Below are positions 53,797 to 62,272 of a stretch of 64,000 nucleotides of DNA, piece after piece (position 1 is the first letter of the stretch; each line of letters starts with the position of its first letter). A program made the translations under genes and the position numbers. The DNA comes from Anabaena sp. WA102 (GTDB lineage Bacteria > Cyanobacteriota > Cyanobacteriia > Cyanobacteriales > Nostocaceae): the NCBI RefSeq assembly GCF_001277295.1, contig NZ_CP011456.1, forward strand, positions 2,294,001 to 2,358,000. The letters run 5' to 3'. The notes under the pieces were generated by a model. That model did no database searches and was not told the origin of the DNA. It saw only the letters and a list, made by a program, of their open reading frames with translations.

Positions 53797-53966
53797 GAGG
53801 ATGTTTGAAAAGTGGTATTCCGTAATTTTCATCACATTGCTACCCCCCTTTCCCCTTGTAAAGGGGGGAAACAATAAAAATCCAGTTCCCTCCCCTTTAC
53901 AAGGGGAGGGTTAGGGTGGGGTAAAAAATATTTGATACATCAACCATAACTTTTCAAACACCCTCT
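53797..53966. repeat. MITE-like element with AGGRTGTTTGAAAAGT ends
   Basis: About 170 bp. Left AGGATGTTTGAAAAGT, right ACTTTTCAAACACCCT. The interior carries CCCCCTTTCCCCTTGTAAAG and its near-complement. Fragments occur at about 39599-39661, 44031-44051, 5571-5591 and 48339. Confidence 0.8.
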
Positions 53967-54143
53967 AAGAGAACTCCACAAAAAGAAATGCCCAATGTCA
54001 TTCTGTTAGCGCAGCGTGCCAGAGGCATTACGAAACGAAGTGTAGTGAAGAATCTCTTGAGATTAGAGAGTTTGGCTAACGCCACGCTCCGCGAACGCTG
54101 CACTCAGCATGACAAAACAGGATCATTTATTTTGTGGCTTACT
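53966..54143. repeat. AGAGAACTCC element, copy 3
   Basis: About 175 bp, starting AGAGAACTCCACAAAAAG and matching 30963-31130 over most of its length. It contains extra GTTAGCGCAGCGTGCC sequence shared with the fragment at 47048. Confidence 0.85.
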
Positions 54144-54157
54144 CTAATTAAACACTC

Positions 54158-54203
54158 ACAAAAAATAACGGGGAGACACAAGAGCTTCTCCGTTATTTTT
54201 TGT
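54158..54203. terminator. Strong bidirectional hairpin upstream of lpdA
   Basis: ACAAAAAATAACGG ... CCGTTATTTTTTGT, a 14-bp perfect outer stem extended by GAGA/TCTC-type pairing, with A/T runs on both sides. No gene immediately upstream; it may insulate lpdA or be a leader attenuator. Confidence 0.6.
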
Positions 54204-54271
54204 TAATTTGAGAAAGTTACACAAAAAAGTTAAGTTGATAATAAATAGGCGAAGATAACGGGGAAATAAAA

Positions 54272-55702
54272 GTGAGTCCTGGATTTGATTACGATTTAGT
54301 GATTATCGGCGCTGGTGTGGGCGGACATGGTGCTGCTTTACACGCTATCAGTTGCGGTCTGAAAACGGCGATTATTGAAGCTGGAGATATGGGAGGAACT
54401 TGTGTAAACAGGGGTTGTATTCCTTCTAAGGCATTACTGGCGGCTTCAGGAAAGGTGAGGGAATTACGTAATGCCCATCATCTCAAGTCTTTGGGAATTC
54501 AAATTGGTAATGTGGAGTTTGAACGACAAGCGATCGCTGATCATGCTAACAATCTCGTTGCCAAAATTCAAGGGGACTTAACCAACAGTCTCAAGCGCTT
54601 GGGAGTGGAGATTATTCGGGGTTGGGGTAAGGTGTCTGGTACACAAAAAGTTACCATCACCACAGACAAAGGTGAGAAAACCATCACAGCCCAAGATATT
54701 ATCCTTTCGCCTGGTTCTGTTCCCTTCGTTCCTCCCGGAATTGAAGTAGACGGCAAAACCGTATTTACCAGTGACCAAGGCGTTAAATTAGAAACTCTAC
54801 CCAAGTGGGTGGCGATTATTGGTAGCGGTTACATTGGCTTAGAATTTTCTGATGTTTACTCGGCTTTAGGTTGTGAAATCACCTTAATTGAAGCCCTGAG
54901 TGAGTTAATGCCAGGATTTGATCGAGACATTGCTAAACTGGCAGAACGGGTCTTAATTAACCCCCGTGATATTGAAACCAAAGTCGGTATCTACGCTAAA
55001 AAAATTATTCCTGGTTCACCAGTAATCATTGAGTTGGCTGACTTTGAAACTAAGGAAGATTTAGAAGTTCTTGAAGTTGATGCTTGTTTGGTCGCTACCG
55101 GTCGCGTTCCAGCTACGCAAAATCTTGGGTTAGATTCTGTGGGAGTCGCTCTTGATCGCCGTAATTTTATTCCTGTAAATGATAATATGGCGGTATTATC
55201 AGACGGGGAGGTTATCCCCCATCTCTGGGCTATTGGTGATGCTACTGGCAAAATGATGTTGGCTCATGCGGCATCGGCTCAAGGTGTTATTGCTGTAGAA
55301 AATATGATGGGTCGTCACAAAACTGTTGACTACCGCAGCATTCCTGCCGCCGCTTTTACCCATCCAGAAGTTAGCTATGTGGGATTGACTGAAACAGCCG
55401 CCCATGCTTTGGGTTTAACTGAAGGTTTTGAAGTCGCCACCAGTAAGAGTTACTTTAAAGGTAATTCCAAGGCTTTGGCGGAAAATGATACTGATGGAAT
55501 GACGAAGGTAATTTATCGTAAAGATACTGGCGAGGTTTTAGGTGTACATATCTTTGGTCCCCACGCCTCAGATTTAATTCATGAAGCCGCCGCCGCTATT
55601 GCCAGTCGTCAATCTATCCAAACTCTTGCTTACCTAGTTCACGCTCATCCAACGCTTTCAGAAGTTTTAGATGAAGCTTATAAACGGGCATTGGTTAGTT
55701 AA
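54272..55702 (+). CDS. lpdA: Dihydrolipoamide dehydrogenase (E3)
   Basis: 476 residues, GTG start. FAD-binding GAGVGGHGAA (13-22), redox disulfide GGTCVNRGCIPSK (Cys44/Cys49), NAD-binding IGSGYIGLEF and the C-terminal HAHPTLSEVLDEAY with the catalytic His and Glu. It reoxidises lipoyl groups of 2-oxoacid dehydrogenase or glycine-cleavage complexes. trpC follows in the same direction after a repeat-containing spacer. Confidence 0.96.
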   Translation: MSPGFDYDLVIIGAGVGGHGAALHAISCGLKTAIIEAGDMGGTCVNRGCIPSKALLAASGKVRELRNAHHLKSLGIQIGNVEFERQAIADHANNLVAKIQGDLTNSLKRLGVEIIRGWGKVSGTQKVTITTDKGEKTITAQDIILSPGSVPFVPPGIEVDGKTVFTSDQGVKLETLPKWVAIIGSGYIGLEFSDVYSALGCEITLIEALSELMPGFDRDIAKLAERVLINPRDIETKVGIYAKKIIPGSPVIIELADFETKEDLEVLEVDACLVATGRVPATQNLGLDSVGVALDRRNFIPVNDNMAVLSDGEVIPHLWAIGDATGKMMLAHAASAQGVIAVENMMGRHKTVDYRSIPAAAFTHPEVSYVGLTETAAHALGLTEGFEVATSKSYFKGNSKALAENDTDGMTKVIYRKDTGEVLGVHIFGPHASDLIHEAAAAIASRQSIQTLAYLVHAHPTLSEVLDEAYKRALVS

Positions 55703-55871
55703 TAGAAGAATTAAGGAGTTACAGGTGATAGGTAATGGGGAAGAGAAAAATTTTCTTTCTTCTTGATTCTTCTTTCTGAACTCCTGACTCCTGACTCGGT
55801 GACTCCTGACTCCTGACTCCTGACAAAGGGCGCAGGCCCTGCGCCCCTACCTTCTGAACTCCTTAAAAAAT
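55703..55871. repeat. CTCCTGA heptamers and GGGCGCAGGCC repeat
   Basis: CTGACTC/CTCCTGA tandem heptamers (about 55779-55824), interrupted by CGGTGA, lie next to GGGCGCAGGCCCTGCGCCCC (about 55828-55848). Between lpdA and trpC; no gene. Confidence 0.85.
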
Positions 55872-56753
55872 ATGCAAATCCGTCGTCGTTCACCTAGCAC
55901 AGTTATTAATATTTCTATACTTCAATATCGATCTGCTATAGAAGGGGCTGCACCAAATAATATTTTAGAAGAAATTGTCTGGCAGAAAGAAACAGAAGTT
56001 GAGCAAATGCGAGAAAGGCTACCTTTGCGAGAATTGCAAACACAAGCCCTATCAGCACCACCAACTCGTGATTTTGTGGCTGCTTTACGTCAAGGTAAAA
56101 CTCATCCGGCTTTAATTGCTGAAGTTAAAAAAGCTTCTCCCAGTAAAGGGGTATTTAGGGAGGATTTTAACCCAGTAGCGATCGCTCAATCTTATCAAAA
56201 AGGTGGAGCTAGTTGTCTTTCTGTTCTCACAGATGTTAAATTTTTCCAAGGTAGTTTTGAAAATCTATCCTTAGTCCGTTCAGCAGTAGATTTACCTTTG
56301 CTGTGCAAGGATTTTATTATCTATCCTTACCAAATGTATTGGGCGCGAATTCATGGAGCAGATGCAGTTTTATTAATAGCAGCCATCCTTAATGATCAAG
56401 ATTTGCAATACTTTATCAAAATTGCTCATAACCTAAAAATGGCAACTTTAATAGAAGTGCATAATTTAGAAGAACTAGATCGAGTTTTAGCTTTAGATGG
56501 TGTTTCTTTAATTGGCATTAATAATCGCAATTTAGAAGATTTTTCTGTTGATTTACAAACAACTTGTCAATTACTCACAGCTAGAGGTGAACAGTTACAA
56601 GCAAAAAACATTCTTGTCGTCAGCGAATCAGGATTGCATCACCCAGAGGATTTAAGTATAGTTAAAAAAGCAGGTGCATCCGCTGTACTGATTGGTGAAT
56701 CCTTGGTAAAACAACCAGATCCTCAATTAGCAATAGCCAATCTCTTTGCTTAA
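55872..56753 (+). CDS. trpC: Indole-3-glycerol phosphate synthase
   Basis: 293 residues; a TIM barrel with a cyanobacterial N-terminal extension starting MQIRRRS. Catalytic/ligand motifs IAEVKKASPSKG, LLCKDFIIYPYQ, ALIEVH-like TLIEVHN, INNRNLEDF and VSESGL are all present. It closes the indole ring in tryptophan synthesis. Monofunctional. Confidence 0.96.
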   Translation: MQIRRRSPSTVINISILQYRSAIEGAAPNNILEEIVWQKETEVEQMRERLPLRELQTQALSAPPTRDFVAALRQGKTHPALIAEVKKASPSKGVFREDFNPVAIAQSYQKGGASCLSVLTDVKFFQGSFENLSLVRSAVDLPLLCKDFIIYPYQMYWARIHGADAVLLIAAILNDQDLQYFIKIAHNLKMATLIEVHNLEELDRVLALDGVSLIGINNRNLEDFSVDLQTTCQLLTARGEQLQAKNILVVSESGLHHPEDLSIVKKAGASAVLIGESLVKQPDPQLAIANLFA

Positions 56754-56794
56754 TTACAGTCTTGAATTCCATATAAAACAAGGGTTACGAAAAA

Positions 56795-56900
56795 GGGAAC
56801 AGGGAACAGGGAACAGGGAACAGGGAACAGGGAACAGGGAACAGGGAACAGGGAACAGGGAACAGGGAACAGGGAACAGGGAACAGGGAACAGGGAACAG
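56795..56900. repeat. GGGAACA heptamer, about 15 units
   Basis: 106 bases of uninterrupted GGGAACA, the longest STRR in the window. Confidence 0.97.
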
Positions 56901-56952
56901 AAAAAACTAAAGTTTCAGATTTTAAAGCTTAGTCAAAAATCAGTATTTCCAT

Positions 56953-56972
56953 CTCATGTTTTTAAACATGAG
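56953..56972 (+). terminator. 20-bp palindrome followed by T-run
   Basis: CTCATGTTTTTAAACATGAG then TTTTTC. Exact reverse complement of 12854-12873, with flank similarity extending several bases on both sides. It could terminate trpC transcripts. Confidence 0.6.
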
Positions 56973-57142
56973 TTTTTCTGTTACCTGTTGCTTCTTCCTC
57001 TAAAATTCTCATTTTCCCCGGCTATCTCCTGCTTAATAACTGCAATTATTTATTTCTTGTGTAAGAATTAATTTGGGGTTAACAAAACTTTAACTAAGTT
57101 AAAAATTAAGCATCCCTAAGTTTCAACTTCATAATAAACTAC

Positions 57143-57388
57143 ATGGAGCCAATTCCTTTACCTTCTCCTATCCATTACGAACTTATACTTCAACTTTTAG
57201 AAAGACAAACCATGACTTCTCTAGGTCAAAACGAAGACCTACGCAATCAAGTTAACCAACTAATTGTTACCCTGCGAAAAGCTGCATCCCAACAAAAGCG
57301 ACTAGAAGAAAGTTTTCAATCGTCCTCTCTGATCATTGATCACCGTTGGTCTATTAACCATTTTGGTGATAAAGTAGATTGCTCATGA
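57143..57388 (+). CDS. DUF5340 family small protein
   Basis: 81 residues. MEPIPLPSPIHYELILQLLE is the start I associate with DUF5340, a cyanobacteria-specific family. A helical middle (QVNQLIVTLRKAASQQKRLEES) suggests a coiled coil. No signal peptide. Followed by a hairpin terminator. Function unknown. Confidence 0.8.
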   Translation: MEPIPLPSPIHYELILQLLERQTMTSLGQNEDLRNQVNQLIVTLRKAASQQKRLEESFQSSSLIIDHRWSINHFGDKVDCS

Positions 57389-57417
57389 TGAATGTCTATT
57401 TCCATTTAGACAAAACT

Positions 57418-57439
57418 CAGCCCTGCAAAAGTGGGGCTG
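57418..57439 (+). terminator. Hairpin after the DUF5340 gene
   Basis: CAGCCC-TGCAAAAGTG-GGGCTG, 30 bases after the stop. There is no long T-run. Confidence 0.6.
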
Positions 57440-57555
57440 CTTAATACAGTTTTAAACTGGCATTCCTACGAAAAATTTGAGTAGGTTTTTTTGTGTTTTT
57501 ATCCCCTAGAGGGGTTAATTTGGATTGTATTGAAATTTTCAACTAGGACACAAAC

Positions 57556-58707
57556 ATGGACGATAAATTGATGCTGATGATTCCTGGTCCTACCCCAGTT
57601 CCAGAAGCAGCTTTACTAGCATTAGCTAAACACCCTATTGGTCACCGCAGCGGTGAATTTAGTAGCATGATGGCAGAGGTGACAGAAAACCTCAAATGGC
57701 TACATCAAACCAGCAGTGATGTATTGATGCTAAATGTCAGTGGGACTGGGGCTGTAGAAGCGGGAATGATTAATTTTCTTTCTCCAGGCGATCGCATTTT
57801 AGTCGGTTCTAATGGTAAATTTGGTGAACGTTGGGTAGAAGTTGGTCAAGCCTTTGGCTTAAATGTAGAAGCAATCACCGCAGAATGGGGACAACCCTTA
57901 GACCCAGCCCAATTTGCAGCCAAACTGCAAGCTGATACCAACAAAGAAATCAAAGCCGTCATTATCACCCACAGCGAAACCTCAACTGGTGTCATTAATG
58001 ATCTAGAAGCCATCAACCGCCACGTTAAAGAACATGGAGAGGCTTTAATTATTGTTGATGCTGTCACCAGTTTAGGGGCTTACAACGTCCCTGTAGATGC
58101 TTGGGGTTTAGACGTAGTTGCTTCTGGTTCACAAAAAGGTTACATGATTCCTCCCGGTTTAGGATTTGTCTCCGTCAGTCCTAAAGCCTGGGAAGCCTAC
58201 AAAACCGCAAAATTGCCTAAGTATTATTTAGATTTAGGGAAATATCGTAAAGCCACCGCTAAAAATACCACTCCCTTTACCCCTCCCGTCAACTTAATGG
58301 TGGCACTACATACCACCTTGGGAATGATGAAAAAGGAAGGATTGGAATCCATCTTTACCCGTCATGAACGCCAAAAAAATGCCACTCGTGCGGCAATGAA
58401 AGCATTAAATTTATCATTGTTTGCCGCAGATGAATGTGCCAGTCCTGCCATTACCGCTGTAGCTACTCCAGGCATCGAAACCGATAAAATTCGTTCTTTG
58501 ATGAAAAAACGGTTTGATATTGCTTTAGCAGGTGGACAAGACCATCTGAGTAATAAAATTTTCCGCATAGGTCACTTAGGTTTTGTGTGCGATAGAGACA
58601 TTCTGAGTTGTATCGCTTCCCTAGAAGTTGTCCTTCCACAAGTTGGTCATGAAAACTTCACCCCCGGTGCTGGTATAGCAGCAGCAGCAAAAGTTTTTGC
58701 CCAATAG
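57556..58707 (+). CDS. Class V aminotransferase (alanine/serine-glyoxylate type)
   Basis: 383 residues, PLP fold type I. The Schiff-base lysine is Lys194 in SGSQKGYMIPPG, with the upstream IVDAVTSLGA Asp contacting PLP. IPGPTPVPE at the start and NVSGTGAVEAGM fit alanine/serine-glyoxylate aminotransferases, which in cyanobacteria are often labelled as the small subunit of soluble hydrogenase. A photorespiratory role is likely; hydrogenase function is not supported by sequence. Confidence 0.92.
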   Translation: MDDKLMLMIPGPTPVPEAALLALAKHPIGHRSGEFSSMMAEVTENLKWLHQTSSDVLMLNVSGTGAVEAGMINFLSPGDRILVGSNGKFGERWVEVGQAFGLNVEAITAEWGQPLDPAQFAAKLQADTNKEIKAVIITHSETSTGVINDLEAINRHVKEHGEALIIVDAVTSLGAYNVPVDAWGLDVVASGSQKGYMIPPGLGFVSVSPKAWEAYKTAKLPKYYLDLGKYRKATAKNTTPFTPPVNLMVALHTTLGMMKKEGLESIFTRHERQKNATRAAMKALNLSLFAADECASPAITAVATPGIETDKIRSLMKKRFDIALAGGQDHLSNKIFRIGHLGFVCDRDILSCIASLEVVLPQVGHENFTPGAGIAAAAKVFAQ

Positions 58708-58720
58708 TTATTAGACTCGT

Positions 58721-58763
58721 AATGGGTAATGGGTAATGGGTAATAGGTAATAGGTAATGGGTA
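58721..58763. repeat. TAATGGG heptamer tract
   Basis: About six units of TAATGGG/TAATAGG, between convergent genes. The same core as the TGGTAAT run at 14461. Confidence 0.9.
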
Positions 58764-58799
58764 AATTCTGCACCTACTCCCTGCCCCCATGCCTCTTCC

Positions 58800-59027
58800 C
58801 TACGCTGTTTCTAGCCAATCATAAATTTGTTCCAACTGTTCTAGTGTAATTAACCCATATTGCCAAAGAGTCATAGTTAAAGAACCAGGATCTTGATCAC
58901 GGCTACGTAATGCTACAGCGAGGGAAGCAGCGGAAATTGCCAAATCTTCCTGGAGAAAATTAATTAGCCGAGAATATCTTGATGGTGTCATTTGTATCTC
59001 ACCTACTTGAGTAGAATTGATGATCAT
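58800..59027 (-). CDS. DUF2949 family protein
   Basis: 75 residues. The core RYSRLINFLQEDLAISAASLA and TLWQYGLITLEQLEQIYDWLE match DUF2949, a small helical family confined to cyanobacteria. Met13 (MTPSRYS) is an alternative and perhaps better start. Function unknown. Confidence 0.8.
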   Translation of the reverse strand: MIINSTQVGEIQMTPSRYSRLINFLQEDLAISAASLAVALRSRDQDPGSLTMTLWQYGLITLEQLEQIYDWLETA

Positions 59028-59686
59028 AGGTTGTTTATCTAATTTTGTGGGTATTGTATAGCCAGTATTTTATGTGTCACCTTGCTATAAGTAGATTAGA
59101 GAATCGAGGTTGTATAAAAAAAGTATATATTTTTCTAAATAACCCTTTTTTAAAGCATTAATCTATCTGAATCTACTACTAGACCAAGGTAATTAAAATC
59201 ACGAAGCAATTTCTACTACAGTGACTTGTGTATCCCATCAGGATGATATTTAGGTAATACTTCAACCATGATGTTAGTGTCACCATTAACATCCTCTAGT
59301 TTTTTGTTTTGATTTAAGTAACAAAGATTTTATAGTTTATACTCACCTATTGGCGACTATTTACACTTGCGCCAAAAGGGAGATTTTGTTACTTAATTTT
59401 AAAAGTCGTGATTTTAACTGGAAAAACTAAAATCTGATGTTATTTAGGCTACTGATAAATATTAACCTCTTTACTACTATTTATGCCAGGTTTGGTAGTA
59501 TTTTTTCAAAAAAATAATTTTGTACCAGATAAAAATTCAGCATAAAGACTTATGCTATTTTTACATAGAATTGTTGCTATAGCAGAAGTCAGAAGTTAAA
59601 AGTTAAAAGTCTTTTGTGGTATGGCTTCTACCAGAGATTTTGTATCTTATTCAAGTGCATAGAGCTATTGTCAATCTTGATTCTGT
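59028..59686. other. Long AT-rich spacer
   Basis: 659 bases without a supported gene. On the reverse strand about 59230-59320 a short frame reads LEDVNGDTNIMVEVLPKYHP then DGIHKSL and a stop, which may be a gene fragment. A run of AAGTTAAAAGTTAAAAGTC (about 59590) is a short tandem repeat. No hairpins of note. Confidence 0.45.
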
Positions 59687-60214
59687 TTATGGAATAGCAC
59701 CAGGAACTAGGAAATCTATTTTGATCTGATCTCCTTTCTTTAAACCTAGTTCTTTGGCTCGTTCTGACCTAAGTTCAATTACTTGATCTATCAGGACATT
59801 AGGACCGTAGGTGGGGCAAGGTTCTATGTCACAAGGAGGAGCAGATGTTTGGATGTACTGGACCACACCTTGCCGGAGAAATACCATATCTAACGCAACG
59901 GGTACATTCTTCATCCAAAATTGTACTGGTTGTGCGTTCGGAAAAAGAAACAGCATTCCTCGGTTATCTGGTAAATCCTTTCTATACATCAAACCCATTT
60001 GTTGTTGTTCTTGTGTTCGTGCTACTTCTAACTGAATTTTTATATTTCGAGGCAGAGTAGCTTCAGCCGAAATTGGCAAATTTTGACCAGCATTTACTGA
60101 TGTTTGGGTTGATGATTCTGGTGTTACGGCTGGAGATTTAGCTGTGGTTGGTAATGAACAGCCCATGAGCAGGATACTAAGTAATATTGAACATAAACTA
60201 AGCCAAGAAATCAT
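59687..60214 (-). CDS. DUF192 lipoprotein
   Basis: 175 residues. A lipobox LLMGC (about 15-19) follows a hydrophobic signal. The DUF192 domain (about 55-170) shows ARTQEQQQMGLMYRKDLPDN, GMLFLF, FWMKNVPVALDMVF and a C-terminal LGLKKGDQIKI. The family is a small beta-barrel of unknown function in the envelope. The upstream region is occupied by a G-rich repeat. Confidence 0.88.
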   Translation of the reverse strand: MISWLSLCSILLSILLMGCSLPTTAKSPAVTPESSTQTSVNAGQNLPISAEATLPRNIKIQLEVARTQEQQQMGLMYRKDLPDNRGMLFLFPNAQPVQFWMKNVPVALDMVFLRQGVVQYIQTSAPPCDIEPCPTYGPNVLIDQVIELRSERAKELGLKKGDQIKIDFLVPGAIP

Positions 60215-60225
60215 AACTCGTATAG

Positions 60226-60388
60226 GGAGTGGGGGGAGTGGGGGAGTGGGGGAGTGGGGGAGTGGGGGGAGTGGGGGAGTGGGGGAGTGGGGGAGTGGGG
60301 GAGTGGGGGAGTGGGGGAGTAGGGGGAGTGGGGGAGTAGGGGGAGTGGGGGGAGTGGGGGGAGTGGGGGAGTAGGGGGAGTAGGGGAG
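60226..60388. repeat. GTGGGGGAG-type tandem repeat
   Basis: About 160 bases of 9-10-bp units of GTGGGGGAG with GGGGGGAGT and GTAGGGGGAG variants. One strand is almost pure purine/G-rich and may form unusual structures. It sits directly at the 5' end of the DUF192 gene. Confidence 0.95.
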
Positions 60389-60412
60389 AAATCTATCTTT
60401 ACTCTTTACTCT

Positions 60413-60507
60413 TGCCTCTTGCCTCTTGCCTCTTGCCTCTTGCCTCTTGCCTCTTGCCTCTTGCCTCTTGCCTCTTGCCTCTTGCCTCTTGCCTCTTGCC
60501 TCTTGCC
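60413..60507. repeat. TTGCCTC heptamer, about 13 units
   Basis: Uninterrupted TTGCCTC (CTCTTGC) units. Second-longest STRR in the window. Confidence 0.95.
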
Positions 60508-60604
60508 TATTAAATTATTTACTGCAATTTAGATTCTGACCATCTTACTTAATTTCTGCAAAATTGCCCACAAATTTAGATATTATTTCTGATTTTATGG
60601 ATTT

Positions 60605-60760
60605 TAGCTTAAACAGTAGAAGCCTCTCACCTACCCGATAGGGAGGTGATGAGATGAATAAGCACGCGCGAGTGAAGAATTGACCAACGAGCAAAATTGA
60701 GCATAGGGAAATCAGCAATGTTGGTCGATGTTAGCGCAGCGGCACGAAGTGCGGAACGAA
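60605..60760 (+). mobile_element. IS605-type right-end hairpin remnant, copy 2
   Basis: TTTAGCTTAA..AGTAGAAGCCTCTCACC-TACCCGATAGGG-AGGTGATGAGATGAAT resembles 28846-28899 in order and spacing (shared TTTAGCTTAA, AGAAGCC, ACCCGATAGGG, GATGAAT). Arms GACCAACG (60679) and TGTTGGTC (60718) pair further on. No transposase or TnpB frame is adjacent. Confidence 0.4.
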
Positions 60761-60994
60761 CACTTTTTTGTTTTTCTCCAAGTATCTGATATAATTAATG
60801 CTAGGTGATAGGTGTAACCCAAATTAAATGCACCAAAAGCAGCCTATTACAAAAGTTAAAAATTATGTCCAAAAGTCCCTAGGGCATAGGGCTTTAAAGC
60901 TCAGTTAATGTCTTCAAAGAAAATTCACTGAGAAGTACACACTCACCTGTTCGCGCAAGCGTGCCGCAAGGCATAAGGGAGTGTTTGGAGTATG

Positions 60995-61708
60995 TCACGA
61001 GTCTCTGAGTACATAACCTACACCGCGGATAGTTTGAATTAGGCGTTTTTGACCTTCTTCTTCAATTTTGAGTCGGAGGTAACGAATATATACTTCAATG
61101 ACATTGGACTCACCCATAAAGTCGTAACCCCAAACATTTTCTAAAATCTGTTCACGGGTTAATACTTCACGGGGATGTTCCATTAAGAACTTTAAGAGTT
61201 CAAATTCTTTCATGGTTAAGTCAATGACCTTACTGTTGTAAATAGCCCGGCGGGTTCCTATATCCAAAATCAAATCACCAAAGCGTAATTGTTCGGTGGT
61301 ATCAACATCTGGTTTGAGATAGAGACGAATCAGCTTTAAAAAATCTTCCGAACGGTAAGGTTTGAGGATGTAATCGTCAGCACCAGCATCTAAACAAGCT
61401 ATGCGATCATCTACGGTGTCTCTAGCCATCAAAACCAGTATCGGAGAACGATTGCCAATATTTCTGAGATTTTTACATAAAGATAGTCCTGATTCACCGA
61501 CAAGCATTCGGTCTACAACAATTAAAGCAGGTTGGCGATGGGTTTGATTGCTGGAAGCACCGCTACAGTATTTTAATCCATTGGCTGCATCATGAGTCAC
61601 AATGGCATCATAGCCAGCTTCTTGCAAATCACCAGCCAATTGATTAGCTAAAGTTTCATCTGGTTCAACCACCAAAACAAAAACAGCGGGATTGTGGGTA
61701 GCTATCAT
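60995..61708 (-). CDS. OmpR/PhoB-family response regulator (NblR-like)
   Basis: 237 residues from the ATG at 61708; the frame extends to 61768, but the additional 20 residues look non-native. The receiver domain has a reduced acidic pocket (VEPDE), Asp in VVDRML as phospho-acceptor and Lys in YILKPY. The C-terminal winged helix (about 135-237) has EVLTREQILENVWGYD and YIRYLRLKIE. The EPDETLANQL..DLQEAGY start and overall form recall NblR, the phycobilisome-degradation regulator, but I cannot confirm the orthology. No kinase adjacent. Confidence 0.85.
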   Translation of the reverse strand: MIATHNPAVFVLVVEPDETLANQLAGDLQEAGYDAIVTHDAANGLKYCSGASSNQTHRQPALIVVDRMLVGESGLSLCKNLRNIGNRSPILVLMARDTVDDRIACLDAGADDYILKPYRSEDFLKLIRLYLKPDVDTTEQLRFGDLILDIGTRRAIYNSKVIDLTMKEFELLKFLMEHPREVLTREQILENVWGYDFMGESNVIEVYIRYLRLKIEEEGQKRLIQTIRGVGYVLRDS

Positions 61709-61768
61709 AGCAGTTGGGCTAAAAAGACAACAAATTGGGATTGGTAATTGAAAAAAACCATCTCCCAT

Positions 61769-62272
61769 GAGTTATAACCTATTACCGTGTTACTGATATT
61801 TAAAACAATCCTAATTCAAGTTACTAATTTTCTAGTTGTACTTATACACAAGTTACTGCAACTCAATCAGAACAATAATAATTTCTGTTTAAATGCTATT
61901 ATACTCAAAATAATGCCAAACTACCTTTTTGCCCTGGAAGGGTCGTCATAATTTTACCATTTGAGTGAATAAAATCAAACTAAACTCGCCCATAGAAACT
62001 AACTAATTAATACATTAAGTAGGTGAACACAATAAAACCAATCTGTGTAAAGAAAAGTAAAATCGCCCAAACCCTCTTCACTCTTGCCTTTTTACTCTCT
62101 GCGTCTCTGCGCCTCTGCGTGAGGTAAAATTATATTCTGCTGAATCAATTTTTTTTAGCTTAACCGATAAGTATGGAAATCAAATGGGATTATCCATGTA
62201 TACAGATAACCCCATTAAATCTCTAAAACCCTTATTATACCCTACCAGAAACTTTTATGAATTTGCTCTTCA
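61769..62272. other. Spacer upstream of the response regulator
   Basis: No supported gene; a forward 82-codon frame beginning at 62184 lies over the reverse-strand small gene and is rejected. Contains a CTCTGCG heptamer-like run (about 62098-62122) and an AGTAGGTGAAC stretch shared with about 51248. Confidence 0.5.

Larger units (their letters stand above)
56754..57142. other. Spacer with a long GGGAACA tract and palindrome
   Basis: No gene. See the 56795-56900 repeat and 56953-56972 palindrome. The remaining AT-rich sequence probably holds the promoter of the DUF5340 gene. Confidence 0.6.
60215..60994. other. Repeat-dominated spacer
   Basis: 780 bases without a gene: GTGGGGGAG tract (60226-60388), TTGCCTC tract (about 60413-60507), IS605-like hairpin (about 60605-60760) and a GCGCAAGCGTGCCGCAAGGC palindrome (about 60954-60973). 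Confidence 0.7.

Noticed and set aside
56795..56900. GGGAACA tract considered as centromere-like iterons or a replication origin
   Set aside because: Same heptamer occurs in many short runs beside ordinary genes; no dnaA or partition genes nearby.
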